A stretch of DNA of 64,000 nucleotides from Lishizhenia tianjinensis (GTDB lineage: Bacteria; Bacteroidota; Bacteroidia; Flavobacteriales_D; Crocinitomicaceae), in contig NZ_FPAS01000001.1 of the NCBI RefSeq assembly GCF_900116425.1, positions 1,426,291 to 1,490,290 of the forward strand, written 5' to 3'. The translations under genes and the position numbers were made by a program. The first letter of the stretch is position 1, and every line of letters starts with the position of its first letter. The notes beneath the pieces are model-generated. The model was not told the origin of the DNA. It made no database searches and saw only the letters and a list, made by a program, of their open reading frames with translations. Below are positions 8,596-17,732 of the stretch, piece by piece.

Positions 8596-11500
8596 TTATT
8601 TTTGTTTCTTAAACATGTAGTATCTTATTCCACTCAATATAGAGAAGGCTAAGAAAATGTACACGGTTGTATACACCCATTGTGGTGTTTCTGCAACTCC
8701 ATCTCCTTGGGCATAAGAGTGCAATCCTGTCAATTTAAAGTTCACCCCAAAGAAGGTAAAAATGATGGAACCATAGCCCCATAAACTTACCAAGTTAAAG
8801 ATAAACTTATCCTTTAATCCTGGTATGTATCTCAAGTGTAAAATGATGGCATACGTCAATACAGAAACAAGAGCCCAAGTTTCTTTTGGATCCCATCCCC
8901 AGTAACGTCCCCAAGATTCATTGGCCCAAACACCACCAAGGAAAGTACCTATCGTTAACATGAACAAACCAACGGTCATGGTCATTTCTGAAACATAAGT
9001 AATTTCATTAATGTTCATGTTTAAACGCTTACCATTGTTCTTGGTTCTTGCTAAGTATAAGGCCATATTCACCAATCCTAAAATTGCTGATAGTCCTAAG
9101 AAACCATAAGAAGCAGTAATAATAGCAACGTGTATCATTAACCAGTATGATTTCAATACAGGTTGCATGTTTCCAATTTCTGGGTCTAACAAGTTCAACT
9201 CCGTTACAAAAAGTAACAAGGCCGATAAGATGATAGAAGCTCCTAAAATTACTGGGTTCTTTTTAATGAAAATAAATCCTGCCATTACCAAAATCCAAGC
9301 AATGTAGATGATGGCCTCGTATCCATTCGTCCATGGAACTTCTCCTGTAATGTAAGATCTAAAGAACAATCCTACCAAGTGATAAATAAATACAACAGCT
9401 CCTAAAATGATAAAGGGCAAACTGATTCTTTTAAAGAGTTTTTCTGAACGTTGTGAAGGAACGGTTAAAGTACGGATGAAGAAAATAATCAACAACATTA
9501 GTCCTATTACTAAATAGGCATTCTGTGTGTTTTTGAAGATATTCATGTTGTTGTACATGATTTCAATCTTCACTTCAGATTCTGATGGTGTATCTACGCT
9601 TGTACCTTCTGCGCGTTGGTATTTTTTCAATGCCGTTAAGGTTTCTATGGCTTGCGCTTCATTTTCAGCACTGTCATTCGAACGGATTGTTAAAGACAAG
9701 TAATCCATCAATAAACTCATCCCCTGTTCATCCTTCGCTTCCCAATCTAAATGAGGAATCATCCACGTTGCCATAACATCTCCTTTCACAGGAACGGCTT
9801 TTAAATACTTAAAGGAATAGTTGGTGAAATTGTAGAGGTAGTTAAAACGCTCTCCTAATCTTATGATTTCTTTGTCAAATTCATTTTTACGAGAATCTGG
9901 TTTATTGTGCGCTGTGTTGTAAGCATCCAACCATCTGAAGTTTCCAATGGCTCCTGGTGTTGACAGTTCTTTTAAAGATGCATACTTTCCTGTATGAACA
10001 GAATCTCTAATTTTTGAAGAAACGTAAACCACAGGTCTATCCACCCATTTTGGTCCGGCCATTAACCAACTCATCGCAACTTGTACAGCATTGTAGCCTT
10101 CAAAGGTTTGTCCCCTATGAATTTTACGTAACATTTTGTCTGCCAATGTATGGAAAGGAACTGTTCTACCTTGTAAATCTTGCACCAATAAAGAGGCTAA
10201 CTCTTCTGCGTGTGCTTTACTAATGTATTCAAAGTTAAAGTCTGAAGGAACTTCTTGTTGTGAAGCAGAAACTGGAGCGTGGTTATGACCTTCATGTGAT
10301 GCATGGTCATGTCCATCATGATCTCCATGGTCGTGCCCCGAATGATCGTGTCCATCGTGCATATCATGATCATGACCTTGATGCGCATCCTCTAATTCTA
10401 CTTTTTCATTATCCCCATTGGTAGAGTGCGTTTCAATTTTTGCATCCTGAGTAAAAGCTGCTGTTGAAAGTAAAACAGCCACAACAACAGATAATAATTG
10501 ACTGCGCTTCTCTCTCGATTTTTGAATCATTTTGTTCAATTCTCTAAATCTACTAATCGGTGCAGTTAATGAAAGTACCATACCTATACTCATTAATAAA
10601 TATCCTAAATACGTAATATTGGTTCCCCACCAATCGTGGTTCACACTTAAAATAGTTCCTGTTTCATCTGGGAAATAGTTCGATTGGAAGAAACGGAAAC
10701 CTCCGTAATCCATCACGTTATTCATGAAAATACGTTGATCTTTGTACACTCCATTTACACTATCGATAACACTAACTTCGCTGGCATAAGAACTTGCCAT
10801 ATCAGAACCCGCATATCTATCCAATTGGAAATCTCTACAAGCCACATAGAAAGGAAGCTCAACAGGTACAGGACCGTATCCCGCTAAGTAATTTAAACCG
10901 TTAAATTGGAAAGGAATTTCTTTGATTGCAGAACCATTTTGGTAAGGTAACCTCATCAATTCTGACTTACCGTCTTGTTCAACTTTGATGGTCAAATAAT
11001 TCGTGCCCTCATCTTTTTTATTTGATCTTACTTCTGCATAAGCCGAATTTCTATGCTTAGCTTTAAACATGATTTGATCACCTGTGAATTGGTATAAATA
11101 CCTCGGCGCAAACTCAACTGCAGAATCTGAAGGAACCACAAGTATTGCGCTTGAATCTATGTTTCCAGTTTGCCTGTCTTCCACGCTTAACATGGCCATA
11201 TTTACTCTATTAAAAGATTTGATGGCTTGTGCTTTAAGGGTATTTCCTTCAAAAAACAACTTTACATCCGGAACAAAACCTTCTGTATGATCTTCGAATG
11301 CTAAAATCTCAGATCCTATCAACATGCTTTCGCCTTCGTTTAAAAATTTAGATTGACCTCTAACTACAAATTCCAATACCGTTCCTGTTGTCGTATCATT
11401 ACTGATCAACTCACGCACTAAATTTTCTTCGTACGAAACATAAGAAACGTTGATAGGAGCATGGTTTCCAAATTGAATTTCTTGCTCAAAAGGGTTGTCG

Positions 11501-11934
11501 TAAGCTTCCGATAAAAAACGAGCCTCTCTGTATTGAACCCCAGAAGTACCATCATCTACTTTTACCTGAACATTAGGTGTTGCCGTAAAAATGATATTGG
11601 TAGATTCTCCTTCTGCTATAGGCATCATTCCTTCATAACCGAAGAAACGCGTTACACCAGAACCTATGATAATTACTATGAAAGAAAGGTGGAAAGTAAA
11701 CATGGCAATTTTTTCTGCCTTGTACATTTTGTAGCGGAAGATGTTTGCAATAAGTGCAAAACAAAGGTAAGTGAGTAAGATTTCAAACCATGTAGCGTTG
11801 AATACTGCTATTTTAGATGCCGGCGTTCCGTAGCTCGACTCTATAAATGTAGCATAACCAATTGCCACAGCAAAGGCTATCAATCCGAGCGTCATCGCTC
11901 CCATCGAAAATATACCTCTTATTACTTTTTCCAT
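8596..11934 (-). CDS. ccsBA: Fused cytochrome c biogenesis protein CcsB-CcsA (ResB-ResC) with His-rich insert
   Basis: The first half (about 1-470) has four membrane segments and a large extracytoplasmic domain as in ResB/CcsB. The second half (about 800-1112) is CcsA-like with many membrane segments and the haem-handling WWD signature, WGRYWGWDPKETW near residues 1008-1020. The fusion exports haem and ligates it to apocytochrome c in the System II pathway. Between the halves, residues 518-552 carry 14 histidines in 35 residues (repeats of the GHDH type), just after a hydrophobic, signal-like stretch at 480-496. The remaining linker (about 560-795) looks soluble and may lie in the periplasm. 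It is the first gene of the operon with bshB1 and a glycosyltransferase. Confidence 0.9.
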   Translation of the reverse strand: MEKVIRGIFSMGAMTLGLIAFAVAIGYATFIESSYGTPASKIAVFNATWFEILLTYLCFALIANIFRYKMYKAEKIAMFTFHLSFIVIIIGSGVTRFFGYEGMMPIAEGESTNIIFTATPNVQVKVDDGTSGVQYREARFLSEAYDNPFEQEIQFGNHAPINVSYVSYEENLVRELISNDTTTGTVLEFVVRGQSKFLNEGESMLIGSEILAFEDHTEGFVPDVKLFFEGNTLKAQAIKSFNRVNMAMLSVEDRQTGNIDSSAILVVPSDSAVEFAPRYLYQFTGDQIMFKAKHRNSAYAEVRSNKKDEGTNYLTIKVEQDGKSELMRLPYQNGSAIKEIPFQFNGLNYLAGYGPVPVELPFYVACRDFQLDRYAGSDMASSYASEVSVIDSVNGVYKDQRIFMNNVMDYGGFRFFQSNYFPDETGTILSVNHDWWGTNITYLGYLLMSIGMVLSLTAPISRFRELNKMIQKSREKRSQLLSVVVAVLLSTAAFTQDAKIETHSTNGDNEKVELEDAHQGHDHDMHDGHDHSGHDHGDHDGHDHASHEGHNHAPVSASQQEVPSDFNFEYISKAHAEELASLLVQDLQGRTVPFHTLADKMLRKIHRGQTFEGYNAVQVAMSWLMAGPKWVDRPVVYVSSKIRDSVHTGKYASLKELSTPGAIGNFRWLDAYNTAHNKPDSRKNEFDKEIIRLGERFNYLYNFTNYSFKYLKAVPVKGDVMATWMIPHLDWEAKDEQGMSLLMDYLSLTIRSNDSAENEAQAIETLTALKKYQRAEGTSVDTPSESEVKIEIMYNNMNIFKNTQNAYLVIGLMLLIIFFIRTLTVPSQRSEKLFKRISLPFIILGAVVFIYHLVGLFFRSYITGEVPWTNGYEAIIYIAWILVMAGFIFIKKNPVILGASIILSALLLFVTELNLLDPEIGNMQPVLKSYWLMIHVAIITASYGFLGLSAILGLVNMALYLARTKNNGKRLNMNINEITYVSEMTMTVGLFMLTIGTFLGGVWANESWGRYWGWDPKETWALVSVLTYAIILHLRYIPGLKDKFIFNLVSLWGYGSIIFTFFGVNFKLTGLHSYAQGDGVAETPQWVYTTVYIFLAFSILSGIRYYMFKKQK

Positions 11935-11962
11935 ACTACTAAATTATCTGTCATTTCCGCGC

Positions 11963-11970
11963 CAAAAATA
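11963..11970 (-). promoter_or_regulatory. Bacteroidota -7 element upstream of ccsBA
   Basis: TATTTTTG on the minus strand matches TAnnTTTG, with its final G 29 bases before the ccsBA ATG. It faces away from the divergent plus-strand promoter near 12035. Confidence 0.5.
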
Positions 11971-12034
11971 CTGAAAGCAGTTGGGTAAGTCGTAGAAATT
12001 GCAGTTTTTTTTAGGTAGTTCTCCCCTACACTAC

Positions 12035-12042
12035 TACTTTTG
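12035..12042 (+). promoter_or_regulatory. Bacteroidota -7 element upstream of the DUF2520 gene
   Basis: TACTTTTG matches TAnnTTTG and ends 18 bases before the ATG at 12060, in the divergent gap with ccsBA. Confidence 0.45.
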
Positions 12043-12059
12043 ACTCCACATCGACAGAA

Positions 12060-12824
12060 ATGGAGAAAATCGCAATCATAGGAAGTGGAAATGTAGCTTG
12101 GCATTTATGTAAAGGACTACAAAATGAACACATAGAGATCTCTGGTGTTTATTCAAAAACATTTGCAAACAGTCAAGCCTTTGCACGAGAATTTGGACTT
12201 GAAGTTTATCAAGATTTAGAAATGCTCAACAAAGCCGAAGTTGATTTGGTTTTGGTAGCTGTAAATGATGATCAAACAGCTCGTTTAATTGAGCAAATTG
12301 CAGCTCATCATAAGGTAGCCTATACCAGTGGAAGTGTAAACTTAAAAGATATAGATCACCCACAAGTTGGTGTTTTTTATCCACTACAAAGTTTTACCAA
12401 AGGCAAAAAAGTAAACCTGTTTGAAGTTCCATTTTTCATTGAAGCTAAAAACATGGAGCTCGGTGAGCAACTTTTCGACCTTGCTTGGAAATTGAGTAGA
12501 AAAGTGGAATATGCAGACAGCAACACTAGAAGTGAATTGCATCTAGCTGCCGTCTTCGCGAATAATTTCACCAACCATATGTACAGCTTATCCAAAGAAC
12601 TTTTAGAGAATAGTAAAGGTAAGTTTGAACATTTACTACCGCTTATTTTTAATGCGGTTGACAAATTAAAAAATTCAGCACCAGAAGACATACAAACTGG
12701 TCCGGCCCGCAGAAATGATGAACAAATTATTGCTCAGCATTTGGATAAATTAGAGGGCGATAAGAAAGAAATTTATAAAATAATAAGTAGCTCTATTCAA
12801 AAGAAATATCATGAGAAGTTATAA
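12060..12824 (+). CDS. Rossmann-like and DUF2520 domain-containing oxidoreductase-like protein
   Basis: The N-terminus has a classical dinucleotide-binding fold signature, IAIIGSGNVAWHL, followed by segments typical of F420-/NADP-reductase-like Rossmann domains. The C-terminal helical half (about 130-254) contains the conserved stretches LHLAAVFANNFTNHMYSL and TGPARRNDEQII of DUF2520. The protein therefore resembles ketopantoate/pyrroline-carboxylate-reductase-like dehydrogenases. Its substrate is unknown. It overlaps the start of the KdsC-type gene by 14 bases, which points to translational coupling. Confidence 0.85.
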   Translation: MEKIAIIGSGNVAWHLCKGLQNEHIEISGVYSKTFANSQAFAREFGLEVYQDLEMLNKAEVDLVLVAVNDDQTARLIEQIAAHHKVAYTSGSVNLKDIDHPQVGVFYPLQSFTKGKKVNLFEVPFFIEAKNMELGEQLFDLAWKLSRKVEYADSNTRSELHLAAVFANNFTNHMYSLSKELLENSKGKFEHLLPLIFNAVDKLKNSAPEDIQTGPARRNDEQIIAQHLDKLEGDKKEIYKIISSSIQKKYHEKL

Positions 12825-13329
12825 AGAAAACCTGCCTCACATCACAACTTTAATTTTTGATGTAGATGGCGTGCTAACCAATGGAGATGTTACCTTATAT
12901 AAAGACGAGGTAGTACGAACACTAAATTCTCGTGACGCATATGCCATTCAATATGCCGTAAAAATGAACATGCGTGTTTTGATTATTACAGGCGGGAATT
13001 CTGAAGCTGTTAAGAAAAGACTATTAAACCTTGGAGCTACTGAAGTATGTTTGAAAAGCTCGAACAAACTAAGCGTTTACGAAGACTTAAAAGCAAAATA
13101 TGGCTTTGAGGATGGAGAGGTAATGTACATGGGAGACGATTTGCCAGATCATGCTGTGATGCAAAAAGTAGGAGTTTCTGCATGTCCACAAGATGCTGCT
13201 GTAGAAATTAAGGCAATTGCCGATTACCAAAGTCCATTTAACGGAGGTAGACACGCGGTTCGTGACATCATAGAGCAAACCTTAAGAGTACAAGATAAGT
13301 GGTTCAAAGAAGAAGCACTGCACTGGTAG
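12811..13329 (+). CDS. kdsC: KdsC-family HAD phosphatase (3-deoxy-D-manno-octulosonate 8-phosphate phosphatase)
   Basis: This 172-residue protein has the HAD motif I FDVDGVLTNG, motif II ITGGNS, the conserved lysine in SSNKL and motif III GDDLPD, without a cap domain: the layout of the tetrameric KdsC class. KdsC removes the phosphate from KDO 8-phosphate in lipopolysaccharide core synthesis. A related N-acylneuraminate-9-phosphatase activity cannot be ruled out from sequence alone. It starts within the end of the DUF2520 gene and is followed by a bidirectional terminator. Confidence 0.85.
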   Translation: MRSYKENLPHITTLIFDVDGVLTNGDVTLYKDEVVRTLNSRDAYAIQYAVKMNMRVLIITGGNSEAVKKRLLNLGATEVCLKSSNKLSVYEDLKAKYGFEDGEVMYMGDDLPDHAVMQKVGVSACPQDAAVEIKAIADYQSPFNGGRHAVRDIIEQTLRVQDKWFKEEALHW

Positions 13330-13356
13330 ACCTCTTAGACAGAAAGGATATGAAAC

Positions 13357-13393
13357 AAAAAAGGACTTATGTACGCAACGTAAGTCCTTTTTT
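13357..13393. terminator. Bidirectional terminator between kdsC and the T9SS protein gene
   Basis: A perfect 13-bp stem (13357-13369 with 13381-13393), A-rich at its 5' foot and T-rich at its 3' foot, lies in the gap between two convergent genes and can end transcription from either side. Confidence 0.85.
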
Positions 13394-13411
13394 AATTCCT
13401 TATAATTTAAA

Positions 13412-14905
13412 TCAATCCTTAACCACCTTCACGATCTTTTCACCCTCCTCTAATACTAAGTGCAAATAATATACACCCGGTGCTAAATCTTGAAAATCAC
13501 CTTCTAGCTTTCCGCCATCGTATTCAAGCTTGTGTTCAAAACCACCCATGGCATCATATAAATAGACTCCAACGATCTTCTTATCACTTTTAAGGTTTAC
13601 AGATAACTGCGTTGAAAAAGGATTTGGATAAACGCTTAGGTCTGTATCTCCAGCTATTTCTGAAGAAGTCCCTAACGAGGCCCCCATAATATTGGTAATA
13701 TTTGGATTCTGAATAGGCGGCGCTTCTCCGTTTGGACCAATTTTCACCAAAAATAAACCTGCTTTAAAGTCCGTGTACTTCTCTTGATAACCTATGTAAG
13801 CAAAACCACCATCATTGGTTGCGATAATATTCTCTGTTTTGTCTTCCCCGTAATCACAGTAGAAAGAACCACTCGGAATGAAAACATAGTTTGTGTAAAA
13901 AGAATAGACTTTAGAATCTTCTTCTCCGTCTGGATAGGTTGGAATGTGCGGTGAGAATGCGGCTTGCTTGTTTAAGTATAAAAAACTAGAATCAAGAGAG
14001 GGAGTAAAACAGTTCGCTTCTTCAAAACCTTGCCTATCTTCTATTACGATATAATCAAACTGCCCTGCTGGCGTTATTGTCCCCATCATCATGTCTGAAC
14101 TATCCCTTATTCCAACATAATTACCTCCACTAAAATTGATTGAATTCGGAAAGATATTTATATCATGAACAATAGAGTTACCTACAAGCTCTAGCGTGTC
14201 TGAACTAATTTGAGCACCTGTGGCAAGGTCTAAAAAATAAACTACTCCCTTGTGCATTGCCGAATCTGCTATGTAGTGATTCCCCACTAAATAAACGAGA
14301 TCATTAGCTACCTCACAATCAGTTGGCGTATCATCAAAACTACCTCCAAACAACTGTTCCCACAAAAGCGAACCTGTTTTGGAATAACGTTGTATCCACC
14401 AATCCTCTCCACCAACTCCAAAACTCTTGGTACTTGCTAATACAACCACACCTGAATCTGCCGTTGCTTTTAGACTCACTATTCTGTCCCAATCAGATCC
14501 ACCAATTAAGGTATCCCATGCTACATTTCCATCAAAATCTAAACGTGCTAAATATCCATCAAATCCTCCTGAAGTATTGCTGCTGCTGCTGTAACCACCC
14601 GCATAGATTCCGTAATCTCCAGCTCTATCCATAGCCAAGAAAGCTTCTTGTCCACTTCCACCATAATTTCTCGACCAAATGCTATTTCCTAAACTATCTA
14701 CTTTTAATAATATAGCCTGAGATGGTCCGTCTTGAAAACTACTACTTGCTCCACAGAGGTAATACGAAGTATCTTCCATTTGGAAGAGATCATAACCGTA
14801 ATCATAATCATCTCCTGCATAGATTCTATGAAATGAGATTTGAGCTGAAAGCGTGAATCCCAGAAAAACTGAAAGTAATACGAAACTATATTTTATAAAT
14901 ACCAT
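13412..14905 (-). CDS. Secreted repeat/propeller-like protein with T9SS type A sorting domain
   Basis: A signal peptide (residues 1-21, ending LSAQ) precedes repeated blades of about 50 residues with GG-SG-D and W motifs (for example WSRNYGGSGQEAFLA, WDTLIGGSDWDRIVSL, WEQLFGGSFDDTPTD). Such repeats suggest a beta-propeller of the SBBP or delta-60 type. The C-terminus (about 420-497) is a T9SS sorting domain: SVYPNPFSTQLSVNL, DAMGG, LAPGVYYLHLVLEEGEKIVK. Its start overlaps the end of the upstream barrel gene by 13 bases, so these genes are co-translated. It is probably surface-exposed; its ligand is unknown. Confidence 0.8.
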   Translation of the reverse strand: MVFIKYSFVLLSVFLGFTLSAQISFHRIYAGDDYDYGYDLFQMEDTSYYLCGASSSFQDGPSQAILLKVDSLGNSIWSRNYGGSGQEAFLAMDRAGDYGIYAGGYSSSSNTSGGFDGYLARLDFDGNVAWDTLIGGSDWDRIVSLKATADSGVVVLASTKSFGVGGEDWWIQRYSKTGSLLWEQLFGGSFDDTPTDCEVANDLVYLVGNHYIADSAMHKGVVYFLDLATGAQISSDTLELVGNSIVHDINIFPNSINFSGGNYVGIRDSSDMMMGTITPAGQFDYIVIEDRQGFEEANCFTPSLDSSFLYLNKQAAFSPHIPTYPDGEEDSKVYSFYTNYVFIPSGSFYCDYGEDKTENIIATNDGGFAYIGYQEKYTDFKAGLFLVKIGPNGEAPPIQNPNITNIMGASLGTSSEIAGDTDLSVYPNPFSTQLSVNLKSDKKIVGVYLYDAMGGFEHKLEYDGGKLEGDFQDLAPGVYYLHLVLEEGEKIVKVVKD

Positions 14906-16128
14906 CCTAATCCAAATTGTAATGAATTACCAAATCCTCTTTTACTCACCAAACCATAAAGGTCTTGTGTAGCTACAAAGGCGTCAACCACAGAAGTATG
15001 CAATCTGAAATAAGCACCTGCTCTGAATCCACCAAAACCTCCATAACTGGCTCTTGCACCCGCCGATAAACTCTCGTTGATGCGATAATGAGCTCCTGCA
15101 TATACTTGAGGTACACTCACCAAAGTTGGATACATTCTTACCCCAAAAATTGATTGCCATCTATCGGTTCTATTCATATCTACGCGCTTAGCTACCTCAA
15201 GGGTTGCTGGCAAAAACCTCATTGTACTCACTTTTTCACTCTTTATTCCAAGAGAGTCCAAAACCTCATCTCCATTTAGAGAAAAGATAGATTGTATATT
15301 ATCAAAGTTGGCCCCTTTAAAACTCAAAGTGGTGTCTACATTATAATAGGTCATGTCCTTGGCATAGATCAACCCCAAATCTCTAACACTAAAAGATAAA
15401 ACACCTTTAAACTTATCACTTTCTTCTCCAAAGGGCATGTTATACTCAAAATCTACACTTGCTCCATAAGCTGCATAAAAATTTGAAGTTGCATTGTACT
15501 TTAATATACCATCCAACTCCAAAGCCATACTATCTCCTTGCGAAGAAGTGTAAAAATGCGATTGCTGTAAATAACTGTTCAAAGTATTGTTGCTTCCCAC
15601 AAAATTTAAACGTAAAAAACTGTTTGTATTTCGATTAAAAAGTCCAACCCCTAATTTTTGGAAACTCTCGAATTGCAAGGATGAAGAGTTAAACATTAAA
15701 CTATCACCTAGACGTTGACTATTACCTTGAAAAACTAGTCCGAACAAATCTTGGGTATAGGTTAAACTTCCCATGGTTTTTGTTCCTGCTGAGAGCATTA
15801 ATCCAAACTGATTGTTTTTACCAACATTTACCTCGTGCAGCTTCAAATCTACTTGAGCAAACAAACTAAATCCTAATCCGTTCACCTCTTTTTGATCGCC
15901 GTAGGCTTCGTCAATTTCTGAACTTGAAATGTGACCTCCCTTGGTAAAGTTTTGTATATAACCTTTAGTTAAGGCTGAACTATGATAAAAGCCTAAACCC
16001 TGTATGTCCAACTCCACTTTACGCGTTGTGTCTATGTTCAATGCTGTACCAAAATAAGACTGTGCACTTGCATTTGGAGCAAGTAATAAGAGGGTGAAAA
16101 AACTAATTAATATTACTCTATAGGGCAT
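14893..16128 (-). CDS. DUF5723-like outer-membrane beta-barrel protein
   Basis: A signal peptide ends at about residue 22 (LLLLAPNASAQ). The rest is rich in alternating beta strands with glycine and aromatic residues, including HEVNVGKNNQFGLMLSAGTK and a C-terminal SLQFGLGWYL, which fits an outer-membrane barrel of the DUF5723 type common in Bacteroidota. Function unknown. The gene overlaps its upstream lipoprotein gene by 11 bases and its downstream T9SS cargo gene by 13 bases, so the three products are probably made together, perhaps as a surface complex. Confidence 0.65.
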   Translation of the reverse strand: MPYRVILISFFTLLLLAPNASAQSYFGTALNIDTTRKVELDIQGLGFYHSSALTKGYIQNFTKGGHISSSEIDEAYGDQKEVNGLGFSLFAQVDLKLHEVNVGKNNQFGLMLSAGTKTMGSLTYTQDLFGLVFQGNSQRLGDSLMFNSSSLQFESFQKLGVGLFNRNTNSFLRLNFVGSNNTLNSYLQQSHFYTSSQGDSMALELDGILKYNATSNFYAAYGASVDFEYNMPFGEESDKFKGVLSFSVRDLGLIYAKDMTYYNVDTTLSFKGANFDNIQSIFSLNGDEVLDSLGIKSEKVSTMRFLPATLEVAKRVDMNRTDRWQSIFGVRMYPTLVSVPQVYAGAHYRINESLSAGARASYGGFGGFRAGAYFRLHTSVVDAFVATQDLYGLVSKRGFGNSLQFGLGWYL

Positions 16129-17692
16129 GGCTCAATTCAAAATCGGTGAATAATTCTAACACAAGTTTGCTTTCTAAATATATCTGCTGAACGTTGGCAT
16201 TGTTTGCGTCAACTTTAAATTCCACACCTACGTATTTGGCCTGATTGATAAGGGCAACTTGTTCTTCACTTAAGGTATAGATAAGTTCATTTTCTGTACT
16301 GGGGAAGTCGGCCAAATTCGTAACCTGTGCACCATAAGCGGCAGTAACCATATTCGCAGAGCTTAACGTTGTTAAAACTTGTTTGGAATCGTTTAACAAT
16401 TTTAACTCAACACTACCAGAAAAAGGAAAAGAGTTTTTGGCCTTTAGTATTAAACTGCCCGCGTTAATATGGTTCCCTTTTAAATCTTGGGTTAACTCAA
16501 AGTCAAAGGTATCTCTATAAAGCAAATCTTGCACACCAAGTGCTAGAGGCATGTTTGACCTTAAATCAAGGCTAAACCTACTGTTTTCATAAATTTCATC
16601 GTAGCCTCCACTTGTATTTCCCCATGGATTTATTTCTAAGTCATAAGCCACCTTATAGCTGCTTCCTAGATTTTCAATAAAGTCTTCAACATTAGAATTG
16701 GTGGAGGTGAAATTAAAAAAGGCATCCCCTGGAACGGATGTTCCATTACTATTTTGTGCGGCATCCAAACTTTGGGGTACATTAAGTTGTGGACTTTGAA
16801 TATTCACCACTACCCCATCTTTATTCGTACTCTGTAAAAGCTCTAAGGTTAATTCACCGTTTACGTTAACTCCATTTTCTACATACATCCCTAGATTTAC
16901 GTTCGCTACATCTATGGCTCCAGAAACTATATTATTCATTTCGTCTAGGGTAAATGTTTCCGTATCGGCGATGTGTATATTCCCAAAATAACCTCGGGCA
17001 TACTTCAACTTTAATTCTGTCATATTTAAGGTAAACCTAAAGACATCATTATTGGTCACATTAACTCCATTTCCATCCGGACTCAAAGATACCACCAATT
17101 GGGATTCTAGTTTATTAAATGCTGTTCCATCCTCTCCTGTTAAATCCAATTGATAATCAGAAAAATCAAAAGAAAGAACATCCTTACCTGCTACGCCGTT
17201 CACAGCCGCGGGTATTTCTTTAGACTGTGAAAAAACAACTCCATTTTTAGAGACTCCAGGAAAAGTAATGGTAAAAATAGCGGGCTCAACCAATGGGTTT
17301 TCTATTTGCACGCTGGCTACACCCTCCTTGATTATTACGGTGTTCAGTTCAACATCATCAAGTACGAATTCAAATTCAGTAACATCCGTAGGAATATTCC
17401 CCCCTGGTCCCACAAAAAAATTCAAGAAGTTCAAACTAAACTCCTGCACAACAGAGGTGTCTGGAATATTTAAATACTCAAATAAGTCTGCATCCAAAAC
17501 CCTCTGATTGAGGACCAATTGCAAAGAATGATCATTTTCCACCCCTATTTGATTAGAATCTATCATTCGTTGAAAACTCAAGGTATCCCTAAATAATGGA
17601 GCTCTCCAGTTTGTATCCCATGTTGTTTTTTCCTTCTTACATGCTAAAAGAAAAAAAACAAAAGACAGTAGATATAGAATTTTCTTGTTCAT
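16118..17692 (-). CDS. Large beta-rich lipoprotein of unknown function
   Basis: The start at 17692 (or 17695, one codon earlier) gives MNKKILYLLSFVFFLLACKK, a lipoprotein signal with lipobox LLAC. The open frame extends to 17779 but that part overlaps the channel gene and has no signal. The mature protein (about 505 residues) is rich in beta strands and Asn/Asp/Thr, with no enzyme motif that I recognise. It precedes, with an 11-base overlap, a DUF5723-like barrel and a T9SS cargo gene. By analogy a lipoprotein plus barrel plus secreted partner could form an outer-membrane assembly, but this is inference. Confidence 0.65.
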   Translation of the reverse strand: MNKKILYLLSFVFFLLACKKEKTTWDTNWRAPLFRDTLSFQRMIDSNQIGVENDHSLQLVLNQRVLDADLFEYLNIPDTSVVQEFSLNFLNFFVGPGGNIPTDVTEFEFVLDDVELNTVIIKEGVASVQIENPLVEPAIFTITFPGVSKNGVVFSQSKEIPAAVNGVAGKDVLSFDFSDYQLDLTGEDGTAFNKLESQLVVSLSPDGNGVNVTNNDVFRFTLNMTELKLKYARGYFGNIHIADTETFTLDEMNNIVSGAIDVANVNLGMYVENGVNVNGELTLELLQSTNKDGVVVNIQSPQLNVPQSLDAAQNSNGTSVPGDAFFNFTSTNSNVEDFIENLGSSYKVAYDLEINPWGNTSGGYDEIYENSRFSLDLRSNMPLALGVQDLLYRDTFDFELTQDLKGNHINAGSLILKAKNSFPFSGSVELKLLNDSKQVLTTLSSANMVTAAYGAQVTNLADFPSTENELIYTLSEEQVALINQAKYVGVEFKVDANNANVQQIYLESKLVLELFTDFELSHAL

Positions 17693-17732
17693 CATAGTTT
17701 GTAAAGTAACGTGTGTGGCCATGTTTGGTTGG

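Noticed and set aside
10197..10388. Short minus-strand frame rich in Met and Thr
   Set aside because: It is another reading frame of the His-rich CcsBA segment, whose GAT-CAT repeats keep several frames open.
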